From Streptosporangiales bacterium (lineage in GTDB: Bacteria > Actinomycetota > Actinomycetes > Streptosporangiales > WHST01), in contig WHTA01000028.1 in assembly GCA_009379825.1 (NCBI GenBank), positions 1-61,996 of the forward strand: DNA of 61,996 nt, given 5' to 3'. How positions within the stretch are numbered: position 1 is the first letter of the stretch; every line of letters starts with the position of its first letter. The position numbers and the translations under genes are program-made. Shown here piece by piece: positions 26,869 through 36,350 of this stretch. The notes under the pieces were generated by a model. That model was not told where the DNA came from and did no database searches. It worked only from the letters and a program-made list of their open reading frames with translations.

Positions 26869-27771
26869 GCAGCACGGTGACACCGCAGCAGCTGGAGTCG
26901 CTGCCACCTGAACCACAGCAGGGCAACCTCGGTCGGCTGCTCGCCCGGGCCCGCCGGTCGTACCAGATCTGGCTGTTCCTCGCGCTGCTGTGCGGCTTCG
27001 CGTTGCTCGCCATCGCACCAGGGCTGTTCACCGGCACCGACCCCACGCAGTCCGACCTGCCGGCACGGCTGCTGCCGCCCGGTTCGACACACGAAGGCAC
27101 GTACCACGTGTTCGGCACCGACCAGCTCGGCCGCGACGTGTTCAGCAGGGTGGTCTACGGGTCCAGGATCTCGCTGGCCATCTCGCTCGCCGCGGTGCTC
27201 GGCGCCGGCGTGCTCGGCAGCGCACTCGGCATCGCGGCGGCGTTCCTCCGCGGCGTCGGCGGCGCGATCGGCCGACATGGTTTTGTCGATCCCGTTCTTC
27301 CTGCTCGCGATCCTCACCGTGGTCGTGCTCGGCCCGAGCCTGGTCAACGTCGTCGCGGTGCTCGTGCTCGTACGTTGGCCGCGGTACGCGCGGGTAGCCT
27401 TCGCGCAGACGCTGGAGACGCGCGGACGTGACTTCGTCCGTTCTGCGGTGGCGATCGGCTCGACGCCGTGGCGCGTGGTGCTGCGGCACATCGTGCCCGA
27501 GGTCGTGCCGTCGATCATCGTCGTGGCGACGCTGGAACTCGGGCTGATGGTGATCTACGAGGCGTCGCTGTCGTTCATCGGACTCGGGGTGCAGCCGCCG
27601 GACCCGAGCTGGGGTTCGATGCTCTCCGACGGCCAGGAGTACGTGTCGCAGGCATGGTGGCTCGCCACGTTTCCCGGCCTCGCCCTGTTCCTGCTGGTGC
27701 TTTCTGTGAACATGCTGGGCGACTTCATCCGCGACCAGCTGGACCCGTCCGAGCGCTCGGCGCGCATGTGA
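26865..27771 (+). pseudogene. ABC importer permease, DppC type, with frame break
   Basis: The second permease, about 300 residues. The N-terminal part carries 'HVFGTDQLGRDVFSRVVYGS', a DppC hallmark, and the C-terminal part carries the EAA loop 'TLETRGRDFVRSAVAIGSTP' and 'YEASLSFIGLGVQPPDPSWG'. Near 27265 the frame changes between ...FLRGVGGAI and ADMVLSIPFFLLAI. Three or four residues normally found between these are missing, which suggests a short out-of-frame deletion rather than one slipped base. If real, the importer would be non-functional even though every other component is intact. That makes an assembly error at least as likely. Confidence 0.82.
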
Positions 27772-27787
27772 CTGCAGAGGAGACCAA

Positions 27788-28582
27788 GTGACCGAGACCC
27801 ACGAGGGCCAGCGCGTCGTCATCACCGGTGCCACCGGGGTGTTCGGCGAGTGGATCTCCGCGGCGTTCGCACGCGGCGGCGCCGAGCTGCTGCTCACCGA
27901 CGGACGCGCAGAACCACTGGAACAGCTCGCGAGCCGGCTGGCGGCGCAGGGCGCGCAGGTCCACACGCAGCCGGCCGACCTGACCAGCCCGGCGGACATC
28001 GAGGCGCTCACCGCTCGCTGCGGCGAGCTGTGGGGCAGCCCAGACGCGCTCGTCAACAACGCGGGCATCTACCCGCGCGGCTGGCTGCTCGACATGACGC
28101 GCGAGCATTTCCAGCACATCCTGGACGTGAACCTGCTCGCCCCGTTCCAGCTCACCCAGGCCGTCGCACGCCAGATGATCGACAACGACGTGGCCGGCAG
28201 CATCGTCAACCTCAGCTCGGGGGCGGCTCATTCGACCCAACCGGGCGGCGGCCCGTACTCCACGAGCAAGGCGGCCGTGGCGATGTTCACCCGCGCCTGC
28301 GCGCTCGAGCTCGCGCCGTACGGGATCCGGGTGAACGCGGTGTCTCCCGGCTTCGCCCCAGGCAGCGAGGTCAGCCAGCTGGACGAGAGCCACATCGATG
28401 CCATGACCACCTCGATCCCGCTGGGCCGCACGTCGGGACCGCAGGACGCGCCGGAAGCCGTGCTGTTCCTCTGTTCCGACCGGGCGTCGTTCATCACCAG
28501 CTCGACGATCACCGTGGACGGCGGCCGCACCGCCGGTACGTTCAACGCGGCCAAGCACGGCCGGCCGGAGGAGCGCCGGTGA
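27788..28582 (+). CDS. short-chain dehydrogenase/reductase (SDR)
   Basis: A 264-residue classical SDR. Features are the nucleotide motif TGATGVFG (residues 13-20), NNAG, and the catalytic Ser...Tyr-x3-Lys as 'NLSSGAAHS' and 'PYSTSKAA', plus 'PYGIRVNAVSPG' and a terminal 'ITVDGGRTAG'. It should oxidise or reduce an alcohol/ketone with NAD(P). The GTG start follows GAGGAGA. It lies inside the importer operon, 16 bp after the permease, and overlaps the next gene by four bases. It is therefore likely to act on the imported compound or its breakdown product. Confidence 0.9.
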   Translation: MTETHEGQRVVITGATGVFGEWISAAFARGGAELLLTDGRAEPLEQLASRLAAQGAQVHTQPADLTSPADIEALTARCGELWGSPDALVNNAGIYPRGWLLDMTREHFQHILDVNLLAPFQLTQAVARQMIDNDVAGSIVNLSSGAAHSTQPGGGPYSTSKAAVAMFTRACALELAPYGIRVNAVSPGFAPGSEVSQLDESHIDAMTTSIPLGRTSGPQDAPEAVLFLCSDRASFITSSTITVDGGRTAGTFNAAKHGRPEERR

Positions 28583-29424
28583 CCCAATACCTCTGGCCGG
28601 ACGCCGCCCCCGCGGCGGTGCTGCTCACGTTCGACGTGGACGCCGAGGCACCGCACCTGTGGCGGTCGAGGAACGAGGGCCCGCGGCTGGCCGAGCTGGA
28701 ACAGCGCAGGTTCGGTCCCCGCGCCGGTGTCGCGCGCCTGCTCGCACTGCTCGACGCGCACCAGCTGACCGGCACGTTCTACGTGCCGGGGCACACCGTC
28801 ACCCGGCACCCGCAGGTGGTCGCGGAGATCGCCGCAGCCGGCCACGAGCTCGCCCTGCACGGATACCTGCACGAACCACCCACGCAGATCGAACCGGCCA
28901 TGTTCCGCGAGACCATGGTGCGCAGCATCGACGCGCTCGGGAACGTCACAGGCGCACAGCCGACCGGTTACCGATCGCCCAGCTGGGACATGACTGCGGC
29001 CGCCTTCGAGGTCCTGCGCGAGCTCGGCATCACCCACGACAGCTCGCTGATGGGATACGACCACCCGTACTGGGTCGGCGACCTCGTCGAGGTGCCGGTC
29101 GACTGGGCCACCGACGATGCTCCGTTCTACCGGTACGTCGGCAAGGGTGACACCAGACCACCGACCGCACCGACGGCACTTATCGACGCGTGGCACACCG
29201 AGCTGACTGCTGCGTGCCGGTTCGGCACCCTGCTCAACATCACCATGCACCCGTGGCTGTCCGGCCGTGCCGCACGCGCGCAGGCGCTCGACTCGCTACT
29301 CGCGGCGATCCGGGCCAGCGGCGCATGGACCGGCACGGTCGACGCGCTGGCCGCCTGGCATGCGGCGAACCACCGCCAGCCGCGGATCGAGCTCGACGAG
29401 CTGATGGGGCACGGCGATGGGTGA
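28579..29424 (+). CDS. polysaccharide-deacetylase-family hydrolase
   Basis: A 281-residue NodB-fold (carbohydrate esterase 4-like) hydrolase without a signal peptide. Motifs are 'LLTFDVDAEAP' (first Asp pair), 'TGTFYVPGHTV', 'GHELALHGYLHEPP' (HxxxH metal site) and 'TGYRSPSWDMT' (Arg/Trp motif). Cytoplasmic members with this pattern include PuuE-type allantoinases and cyclic imide hydrolases, acting on C-N bonds rather than polysaccharide. It overlaps the SDR by 4 bp and the following ATPase by 8 bp. In an importer operon it probably deacetylates or opens the imported substrate. Confidence 0.87.
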   Translation: MTQYLWPDAAPAAVLLTFDVDAEAPHLWRSRNEGPRLAELEQRRFGPRAGVARLLALLDAHQLTGTFYVPGHTVTRHPQVVAEIAAAGHELALHGYLHEPPTQIEPAMFRETMVRSIDALGNVTGAQPTGYRSPSWDMTAAAFEVLRELGITHDSSLMGYDHPYWVGDLVEVPVDWATDDAPFYRYVGKGDTRPPTAPTALIDAWHTELTAACRFGTLLNITMHPWLSGRAARAQALDSLLAAIRASGAWTGTVDALAAWHAANHRQPRIELDELMGHGDG

Positions 29425-30421
29425 GCCCGCGGCCGCGTCCGGTGACGACGTCGTGCTCGACGTGGCTGACGTCTCGGTGACCTTCGGCGAACGACGCGAC
29501 CGGCTCGCGCTCTCCCGGGTCTCGTTGCAGCTCACCGCCGGCAAGGTGATGGCCGTCGTCGGCGAGAGCGGCTGCGGCAAGAGCCTCACCGCGCTGACCG
29601 TGATGGGCCTGCTCCCGCGCGACGCCCACGTCGTGCAGGGACAGGTGGAGGTCTGCGGCTCACCGGTCGTCGGCGCGTCCGAGCGACAGCTGAGGAAGCT
29701 GCGCGGGCGCGACGTGGCGATGGTGTTCCAGGACCCGATGCTCGCGCTCAACCCGCTGCAGCCGATCGGCCGGCAGATCGCCGAACCGCTGGAGCTGCAT
29801 ACCAGCATGAGCCGGTCAGCCAGGTACGCCAGGGTGCTCGAACTGCTCGACGCCGTCGGCATCTCCGACCCGAGGTCGCGTGCGCGCCAGCTGCCGCACG
29901 AGTTCTCCGGCGGTCTGCGCCAGCGCATCACCATCGCGATCGCCCTGGCCTGCCGGCCGCGGTTGCTCATCGCGGACGAACCGACCACCGCGCTGGACGT
30001 CACCATCCAGGCGCAGATCCTCGACCTGCAGCGCGAGCTCACCGGCGCACAGGACACGGGCGTGCTGTTCATCACCCACGACATGGGCGTGGTGGCGGAG
30101 ATCGCCGACGAGGTCAGCGTCATGTACGCGGGGCACGTAGTCGAGTCCGGACCGGTACGTGACCTCTTCGCCCACCCCACGCATCCGTACACCCGCGCAC
30201 TGCTGCGCAGCGTCCCGCGGCCGGACACACCGACGCAGGACGATCTCCCGACCATCGCCGGCCGGGTACCCGCGCCAGGGGAAGCGGGTGCCGGGTGCCC
30301 GTTCGAGGACAGGTGCGAGTACCGCTCGGCGCAGTGCGCGACCCGCCCCGGCCTCGACCTGGTACGCGCCGCGCACCGGGTGGCCTGCTGGCACCCCTAC
30401 GGCGAGGAGGATGCCGGATGA
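29417..30421 (+). CDS. ABC importer ATP-binding protein, DppD type
   Basis: A 334-residue ATPase of the peptide/nickel import family. Features are Walker A GESGCGKS, Q-loop VFQDPMLALNP, signature FSGGLRQR, Walker B LLIADEPTTALD and the switch His in 'FITHDMGVV'. The C-terminal oligopeptide/dipeptide extension carries the four-cysteine cluster (GCPFEDRCEYRSAQCATRP... and a later AC) that binds an iron-sulfur cluster in DppD. It is translationally coupled to the genes on both sides. Confidence 0.94.
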   Translation: MGEPAAASGDDVVLDVADVSVTFGERRDRLALSRVSLQLTAGKVMAVVGESGCGKSLTALTVMGLLPRDAHVVQGQVEVCGSPVVGASERQLRKLRGRDVAMVFQDPMLALNPLQPIGRQIAEPLELHTSMSRSARYARVLELLDAVGISDPRSRARQLPHEFSGGLRQRITIAIALACRPRLLIADEPTTALDVTIQAQILDLQRELTGAQDTGVLFITHDMGVVAEIADEVSVMYAGHVVESGPVRDLFAHPTHPYTRALLRSVPRPDTPTQDDLPTIAGRVPAPGEAGAGCPFEDRCEYRSAQCATRPGLDLVRAAHRVACWHPYGEEDAG

Positions 30422-31413
30422 CCGTCACACCCACCGACCTCGTCGAGGCGGACAACGTCACGAAGGCCTACTCCGTACGGACCAGGCGGGGCAGGCGCGA
30501 CCTGGTCGCCGTCGACCAGGTGTCGCTGCGGATCGCAGAGGGGAAGACCGTCGGCCTGGTCGGCGAGAGCGGCTGCGGCAAGAGCACGCTCGGCCGGCTG
30601 CTGCTGAACCTGGAACGCGCCAGCTCCGGCAGCGTCACGTTCGACGGGCAACCGATCAGCGGGCTTGCCGGTGCCGAGATGCGGAAGGTGCGCAGGGACG
30701 TCCAGATCGTCTTCCAGGACCCGTACGCGTCGCTCAACAGCCGGATGACCGTCGGGCAGCTCGTCGCCGAGCCGTTCCGCGCCCACGGCCTGCACCGCGA
30801 ACGCGACGTGCCCGCCGAGGTCGCCACGCTGCTCGACCTGGTCGGCCTGCCGCCGGAGGCAGCGAAGCGGTACCCGCGGCAGCTCTCCGGCGGTCAGCGG
30901 CAGCGGGTCGCGATCGCCAGGGCGGTCGCCCTGCGCCCGCGCTTCGTGGTGTGCGACGAGCCGGTGTCCGCGCTCGACGTGTCCGTGCAGGCGCAGGTGA
31001 TCAACCTGCTGCGGCGGCTGCAGCGTGAGCTTGGCCTCACCTACCTGTTCATCAGCCACGACCTGGCCGTGGTGCGCTACCTGTGCGACGAGACGGCCGT
31101 CATGTACCTGGGCCACCTGGTCGAGCAGGCACCCACGGCCGAGCTGTTCGCCGACCCGCGACACCCGTACACGCAGATCCTGCTCTCGGCGATTCCCGTG
31201 CCAGACCCTGAGCTCGGCGGGGACCGCAGGATCCGGCCGCAGGGCGAGGTCCCCAGCCCGCTGCAACGACCGAGTGGCTGTGCGTTCCGCACGCGGTGCC
31301 CGCTGGCCACCGAGCGCTGCGTGACCGAGCGTCCTGAGTTGCGCGAGCTGTCGTCCGGCCACCTGGCCGCCTGCCACTACGCGGAGACCGCCGACGTGAA
31401 GGGCACGATGTGA
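30418..31413 (+). CDS. ABC importer ATP-binding protein, DppF type
   Basis: A 331-residue second ATPase, starting at ATG 30418 with a 4-bp overlap. Features are Walker A GESGCGKST, Q-loop VFQDPYASLN, signature LSGGQRQR, Walker B FVVCDEPVSALD and switch His in 'FISHDLAVV', plus the C-terminal Cys motif 'GCAFRTRCPLATERC'. It pairs with the DppD-type protein to drive the permeases. It overlaps the acylase gene by four bases. Confidence 0.95.
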   Translation: MTVTPTDLVEADNVTKAYSVRTRRGRRDLVAVDQVSLRIAEGKTVGLVGESGCGKSTLGRLLLNLERASSGSVTFDGQPISGLAGAEMRKVRRDVQIVFQDPYASLNSRMTVGQLVAEPFRAHGLHRERDVPAEVATLLDLVGLPPEAAKRYPRQLSGGQRQRVAIARAVALRPRFVVCDEPVSALDVSVQAQVINLLRRLQRELGLTYLFISHDLAVVRYLCDETAVMYLGHLVEQAPTAELFADPRHPYTQILLSAIPVPDPELGGDRRIRPQGEVPSPLQRPSGCAFRTRCPLATERCVTERPELRELSSGHLAACHYAETADVKGTM

Positions 31414-33704
31414 CCAACCCGAACGACGTCGTCTCGATCGCGCGGGACGAGCACAGCATCCCGACGGTCACGGCCTCGACCGAGCACGACGCCTGGTTCG
31501 GCCTCGGTTACGCGGCGGCCGAGGACCGGCTCTGGCAGCTGGAGTACGACCGGCGCCGCGCGTGCGGCCGCTGGGCGGAGGCGGCCGGCCGCGAGGGGCT
31601 GCCTGCGGACCGGCTCGCCCGCAGGCTCGACCTGGAGACCGCCGCGCACGCCGACATCGCGGCGATGGACGAGCGCACGCTGAGCAGCTTCACCGCGTAC
31701 GCCGATGGGATCAACGCCAAGGTCGAGAGCGCAGGTCTGCCACCCGAGTACGAGGCCGCGGGCATCGGTTGGGAGCCCTGGCAACCGTGGCAGTCGGTGG
31801 CCGCGTTCAAGATCCGGCACGTGCTGATGGGCGTGTGGCAGTACAAGCTCGCCCGCGCCGTGGTGCTCGCCACCGAGGGCCAGGAGGCGTTCGACTGGCT
31901 CGGGCCAGGACCGCTGCCCGGCATGCGCGTGACGGTGCCGGCCGGCGGCCGGCTCGGCGAGCAGTCGCCCGAGCTGCGCGCACTGCTGGACGACGCGCGC
32001 GCCGACATCGTGGCGTCCGCCGAATCCCTCGGCTTCCTCGCCGAGGTCGAGGCCGGCTCCAACGCCTGGGTGGTGGCCGGCTCACGGACGACCACCGGCG
32101 CGCCGATCCTGTGCAACGACTCGCATCGCGCGCTCGACGTCCCCAACGTCTACTGGCAGGCGCACCTGCGGTGCCCACAGTTCACCGTCTCCGGCGGCAC
32201 CTTCCCCGGCATCCCCGGCTTCCCGCACTTCGGCCACAACGAGCACGTCGGCTGGGCGATCACCAACGCGTCGGCGGACGCGCAGGACCTGCTGGTGGAG
32301 GAGTTCCGCGAGGCCCCCGGCGGGCTCGAGGTGCGTACGACGGAAGGCTGGCAGCCCGTCGAGCAGACGGTGAGCACCATCGAGGTACGCGGCGGCGGCA
32401 CCGAGCAGGTGACGTCCTACCGCACCCCGAACGGCCCTGTGGTGCACGGCGACCCGCGTACCGGGCTGGCACTGAGCCTGCGGTGGACGGCGACCGCGGA
32501 ACCCTGCCGACAGTTCGGCGTGCTACGCCGGATGCTCGACGCGCGTACGGTCACCGAGCTGCTCGACGCACAGGACGGCTGGGTCGACCCGGTGAACAAC
32601 CTGCTGGCCGCCGACACCGCCGGCAACATCGGATACCTGCTGCGCGGCACGCTCCCGCGGCGGGAGCGGCCTGCTCTGCAACAGGTGCCGATGCCGGGCT
32701 GGCAACCGCAGTCGCAGTGGTCCGGGCTGCACCCGTTCAGCGCGATGCCGCGGGAGGAGAACCCGCCAGAAGGCGTGCTCGCGAGCGCGAACAACACGAT
32801 CGTCGAACCGTCGCCGCGGCTGACCGTCAGCCACGCGGTGAACGACTCGTACCGGGTGGAGCGCATCCACGAGCTGCTCCACGGCCGTACGCAACACTCG
32901 CTCGCCGACCTCGCCGGCTACCAGGGCGACGTGACCTCCGTCGCCGCACGGCGGTGGGGCGTTGCACTCGCTGCGCGCGGCCCGTACGAGGGGGATGCAG
33001 AGCTGGCCAGGGCCATGCTGGCCGGGTTCGGCGGCCGGCTGGCGGCCGACGGCGGGGGCGGGTTGGTGTACGCGTGCTTCCGGCGGGCGCTCGCCGGGCT
33101 GCTGCTCGGCGAACGGCTGCGCCCTGCGACCGTCGCCTTCCTGTTGGGCGGGCGGCTGCCGGCGGCCGCCGTACTGGCCCGCCGCTGGTTCGCACAGCTC
33201 ACCTGGCCGCTCGAACCCGGCAGCGCACCGGTGGACCAGCTCGACGACGCCGTACTCACCACGGCACTCGCGCAGGCTTGGCAGGACGCCTGCGCGCTCG
33301 CCGGCGACGACGCGACGCGGTGGCGGTGGGGCGACCACCACGGCCTGGTCGGCAAGCACACCCTCCAGGCGGTGCGCGAGCGCTATCGCGACCGGGTGAC
33401 CGCGCCGCTCGGCGGCGACAACGAGACGGTGCAGAACGCCTCGTACTCCTGGCCGCGCGACGAACCGTTCACGGTGGCCAACTGCGCGGTGTACCGCCAG
33501 GTGCTCGACCTCGGCGATCTGACACGCTCGTTGTGGGTCATCCCCGGCGGCGCGAGCGGCGACCTCGACTCACCGCACGCCACCGACCAACTGCGCATCT
33601 ACCAACAGCACGGACACTTGCCGATGAAGCACCACACGGCAGAATCGGCATGCCACATACTCGAACTCCGACCGAAACCCGACAGCCACGAGGGCCGCCG
33701 TTGA
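31410..33704 (+). CDS. penicillin-acylase-family (Ntn) N-acyl hydrolase, no signal peptide
   Basis: A 764-residue Ntn-hydrolase precursor of the penicillin acylase family. Such proteins cut themselves before a Ser, and that Ser becomes the nucleophile. Here it is Ser217 in EAGSNAWVVAG, followed by 'TGAPILCNDSH'. 'GYAAAEDRLWQLEYDRR' marks the alpha subunit; a beta-subunit Asn is in 'VLASANNTI'. Unlike most relatives it has no signal peptide, so it should work in the cytoplasm. The GTG start overlaps the ATPase stop. Substrates of the family are acyl amides (beta-lactams, acyl-homoserine lactones, acyl-peptides). Being in the importer operon, it probably deacylates the imported molecule. Confidence 0.9.
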   Translation: MTNPNDVVSIARDEHSIPTVTASTEHDAWFGLGYAAAEDRLWQLEYDRRRACGRWAEAAGREGLPADRLARRLDLETAAHADIAAMDERTLSSFTAYADGINAKVESAGLPPEYEAAGIGWEPWQPWQSVAAFKIRHVLMGVWQYKLARAVVLATEGQEAFDWLGPGPLPGMRVTVPAGGRLGEQSPELRALLDDARADIVASAESLGFLAEVEAGSNAWVVAGSRTTTGAPILCNDSHRALDVPNVYWQAHLRCPQFTVSGGTFPGIPGFPHFGHNEHVGWAITNASADAQDLLVEEFREAPGGLEVRTTEGWQPVEQTVSTIEVRGGGTEQVTSYRTPNGPVVHGDPRTGLALSLRWTATAEPCRQFGVLRRMLDARTVTELLDAQDGWVDPVNNLLAADTAGNIGYLLRGTLPRRERPALQQVPMPGWQPQSQWSGLHPFSAMPREENPPEGVLASANNTIVEPSPRLTVSHAVNDSYRVERIHELLHGRTQHSLADLAGYQGDVTSVAARRWGVALAARGPYEGDAELARAMLAGFGGRLAADGGGGLVYACFRRALAGLLLGERLRPATVAFLLGGRLPAAAVLARRWFAQLTWPLEPGSAPVDQLDDAVLTTALAQAWQDACALAGDDATRWRWGDHHGLVGKHTLQAVRERYRDRVTAPLGGDNETVQNASYSWPRDEPFTVANCAVYRQVLDLGDLTRSLWVIPGGASGDLDSPHATDQLRIYQQHGHLPMKHHTAESACHILELRPKPDSHEGRR

Positions 33705-34369
33705 CCGTACCGCGTTCGACGTTCCTGCGGGCCGCGTACGAGCACGTACGGGCCGCGGTCGTCGACGGTACGCTGCCGCCCGGTGCACGAGTGACGGTGC
33801 GGCCGCTGGCCGAGGAGCTCGACCTCAGCCCCACCCCCATCAAGGCGGCACTGGCCACCCTCGAACGGGAAGGCTTCCTCGTCTCCGTGCCGCACCGCGG
33901 CTACTTCGTACCCGAGGTGGAGACCAAGGACCTGCTGGAGATCTACGAGCTGCGCGAGGCCGTCGACGGGATGGCCGCTCGGCGCGCGGCGGTCGCCGCG
34001 AACCGCGCCGAGGTAGCCGACCGCCTGCAGGAGCTGCTCGACGAGCAACGCAAGCTCGTCGAGAAGGGCGACCTCCGTTCGTACGGCGAGTCCGACGTGG
34101 AGTTCCACCACCTCATCTGGGAGAGCTCGGGGAACCTGCGGCTGCTCGCCATGGCGGAGAACCTCACCGCGCAGGTGCGGCTGGCCAACCGATACTCCGC
34201 CCGGGCACCTGGACGCCTACCCGGCGCACTCGACGAACACGAGGCGATCGTCGCCGCCATCAGGAACGACAACGCCAGGACCGCGGAACGCCACGTACGC
34301 CGCCACGTCCGCCAGTCGGCGGAGGCGCTGCGCCGCTACGCCCGCACCGAGCAGGAGTCCGGCGGCTAG
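33701..34369 (+). CDS. GntR-family regulator, FCD type
   Basis: A 222-residue one-component regulator. Residues 1-70 are a winged helix ('LSPTPIKAALATLEREGFL', 'SVPHRGYFV') and residues 75-215 an all-helical FCD ligand domain ('LLEIYELREAVDGMAARRA', 'DVEFHHLIW', 'DEHEAIVAAI', 'RHVRRHVRQS'). FCD domains bind small organic acids, often with a metal. The TTG start at 33701 overlaps the acylase stop and follows GAGGG by six bases. As the last gene of the operon it is the likely repressor acting at the palindrome near 24109-24128. Confidence 0.9.
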   Translation: MTVPRSTFLRAAYEHVRAAVVDGTLPPGARVTVRPLAEELDLSPTPIKAALATLEREGFLVSVPHRGYFVPEVETKDLLEIYELREAVDGMAARRAAVAANRAEVADRLQELLDEQRKLVEKGDLRSYGESDVEFHHLIWESSGNLRLLAMAENLTAQVRLANRYSARAPGRLPGALDEHEAIVAAIRNDNARTAERHVRRHVRQSAEALRRYARTEQESGG

Positions 34370-34415
34370 GCGCTCACCAGTGGCCAATGCCGCACACGCG
34401 GCGCAGACTGGAAGT

Positions 34416-34913
34416 ATGACTGATACGCCACGTTTCGACCCGATCAGCATGGCGTGGAACACCGTCGCCAGCTACGACTCGTACGAGAACGCGCAGGGCG
34501 CGGTCGACTACCTCTCCGACCACGACTTCCCGGTGGCGAACGTCGACATCGTCGGGTCCGACCTGCGCCTCGTCGAGCGGGTGACCGGACGGCTCACCAA
34601 GGGCCGCGCCGCGGCCGCCGGCGCCGCAAGCGGAGCCTGGTTCGGGCTGTTCATCGGCCTACTGGTCGGGCTGTTCACCAGCGGCCCCGCATGGGTGGGG
34701 CTGATCCTCGGCGGGCTGATCCTCGGCGCGGCCTGGGGCGCCATCTTCGGCTTCGTCGGGCACGCCGCCACACGCGGCAAGCGCGACTTCTCCAGCGTCA
34801 AGACGCTCGTCGCGAGCCACTACGACGTCATCGCGTCCGGCGGGCACGCGGAACAAGCCCGCACCCTACTGAGCGACGGCGGCCTGTTGCCTGGCACTGC
34901 CGCTGGCCAGTAA
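34416..34913 (+). CDS. general stress protein 17M-like membrane protein
   Basis: A 165-residue protein of the general-stress-protein-17M type. It opens with 'VASYDSYENAQGAVDYLSD' and 'VANVDIVGSDLRLVERVTG', typical of the family's soluble domain. Two Gly-zipper TM segments follow ('AWFGLFIGLLVGLF', 'VGLILGGLILGAAWGAIFG'), then a 'YDVIASGGHAEQA' end. Function is unknown; B. subtilis YflT is sigma-B induced. The ATG at 34416 is preferred because the family starts here, but an in-frame GTG at 34380 would add 12 residues. It is monocistronic. Confidence 0.8.
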   Translation: MTDTPRFDPISMAWNTVASYDSYENAQGAVDYLSDHDFPVANVDIVGSDLRLVERVTGRLTKGRAAAAGAASGAWFGLFIGLLVGLFTSGPAWVGLILGGLILGAAWGAIFGFVGHAATRGKRDFSSVKTLVASHYDVIASGGHAEQARTLLSDGGLLPGTAAGQ

Positions 34914-34919
34914 GGACGG

Positions 34920-35288
34920 TCATGTGTAAAAACCGACGCTCTTCACCCGCCAGCCGATGTCGCTGCGGTAGTGACGGAGGTACAGCGTCGTCCGGTAGTC
35001 CTCCCGGATCGACAGGTTCCCTGTGCACTTCCTCCCGTCCCGAGCCCAGACATTGAGATCGACGACGTTCCCATTGGGGCGCACGAACTCCGCCGAGGCA
35101 AACCCGGTGAAGGCCCGGACGCAAAGAGTGTCCGTCAGGTCGTCCCAATGCGCCCTGGCATCAGGATCCTTCGCTGTAGCAGCGCGGTCGATCTTGAGCG
35201 TCACGTCGTTCGCCCACGCAGGTGATGCCAACATCGTCGTCGACAACACGGCAGAGACGAATGCAACCAAGAGCGTTCGCCGTCTCAT
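34920..35288 (-). CDS. small secreted protein of unknown function
   Basis: A 122-residue secreted protein. It has a clear signal peptide (MRRRTLLVAFVSAVLSTTML, cleavage after AWA). The mature ~96 residues have one cysteine pair (DTLCVRAF and GRKCTGNL) and a 'RTTLYLRHYRSDIGW' stretch. It looks like a small beta-rich exported domain. No family is recognised. It is convergent with the stress-protein gene, 7 bp between stops. Confidence 0.7.
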   Translation of the reverse strand: MRRRTLLVAFVSAVLSTTMLASPAWANDVTLKIDRAATAKDPDARAHWDDLTDTLCVRAFTGFASAEFVRPNGNVVDLNVWARDGRKCTGNLSIREDYRTTLYLRHYRSDIGWRVKSVGFYT

Positions 35289-35401
35289 CGGGTCTCCCAG
35301 AGGGCATCGGTCGCCTACCGATGCCTAGAATGCACAGTGCTGAAAGATGCGGCACGAGCATCGAGAAAGTCTCGACAGCGCGTGATGGTCGGAAGCGCTG
35401 C

Positions 35402-36292
35402 CTAGTCGTACTCGGTCAGGGCGTCGATCACCTGCCTGGCGTTCCTCTGCGCATAGTCCGAGTAGCAGTTGTTCCACAGCGAGTGCACCTCGCGGGCCTG
35501 CCCGGCAAGCTCGCGCACCCGCGGCGCCCAGGCGGCCACCTCGTCCCCGCTGTACAGGTAGCCGAACCGTTCGTAGATGTCGCGGCTGGTCCAGTTGTCG
35601 CTGTGTCCGTGGAAGCGGATGACGGCGAGGTCCGCGGTCGCGGCGACCACCGGGCGCACCGAGCTGGTGTGTCCCTGCGGCATGTCCACGCATACGTACG
35701 GCAGCGCGTACTTCTCCAGGAAGTCGAGCGTCTCGCGCTCGTTCTCCTCGCTCAGCCAGGTCTTGTTGCGGAACTCCACGCAGATCGGCATCGGGTCGGC
35801 ACGCTCGCGGCAGCGCAGGATGTACTCCCTGTTGCGCTTGCCGATCACGAACCACTGCGGGAACTGGAACAGCAGCGCGCCGAGCTTGCCGGCCTCGTGC
35901 AGCGGCTGGAGCGCACCGAGGAAGCGTTCCCACACCTGCTCGACGACGTCGTCGTCGAGGTCCTTCAGGTAGACGTTCTTCGTGGTCTCCGGTCGCAGGT
36001 CCTTGTACAGCGCGCGGGGCTTGGTGGGGTGCTGGGTCAGCAGCGAGAACGCCTTGACGTTGAACGTGAAGCCGGGCGGGGTGCGCTCGACCCACGACCG
36101 CGCGACGTTCTCGTTCGGCGGCGAGTAGTACGTCGAGTCGACCTCGACGAGCGGGAACTGCTCCGCGTAGTACTTCAGCCTGGCTTCCGGCGTGGTCGCG
36201 TCGCTCGGGTACCAGCCGGACGCGAGCAGCGTCTTGTCGGTCCACGACGCGGTGCCCACCTTGACCGTGCCGTCCGCGCCCTGTGCCGCCAT
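35402..36292 (-). CDS. DUF72 domain-containing protein
   Basis: A 296-residue DUF72 TIM-barrel protein (YecE-like), widespread and of unknown function. Motifs are 'KVGTASWTDKTLL', 'RLKYYAEQFPLVEVDSTYY', 'FTFNVKAF', 'LGALLFQFP', 'CVEFRNKTWL' and 'VIRFHGHSDNW'. The frame is open far upstream over the start of lhr, but homology starts at KVGTAS. The ATG at 36292 is therefore chosen (36310 is an alternative). It is divergent from lhr, with only 58 bp between starts. Confidence 0.9.
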   Translation of the reverse strand: MAAQGADGTVKVGTASWTDKTLLASGWYPSDATTPEARLKYYAEQFPLVEVDSTYYSPPNENVARSWVERTPPGFTFNVKAFSLLTQHPTKPRALYKDLRPETTKNVYLKDLDDDVVEQVWERFLGALQPLHEAGKLGALLFQFPQWFVIGKRNREYILRCRERADPMPICVEFRNKTWLSEENERETLDFLEKYALPYVCVDMPQGHTSSVRPVVAATADLAVIRFHGHSDNWTSRDIYERFGYLYSGDEVAAWAPRVRELAGQAREVHSLWNNCYSDYAQRNARQVIDALTEYD

Positions 36293-36350
36293 GCCTCCAC
36301 TGTGCACCATGGCACCGTCAGCTGTCGGTGGCACGAGAGAGGATGGCCGG

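Noticed and set aside
31562-33700. long open frame in a second plus-strand frame through the acylase gene
   Set aside because: Only the final 222 codons (GntR) have family similarity; the rest is Arg-rich shadow sequence of the acylase.
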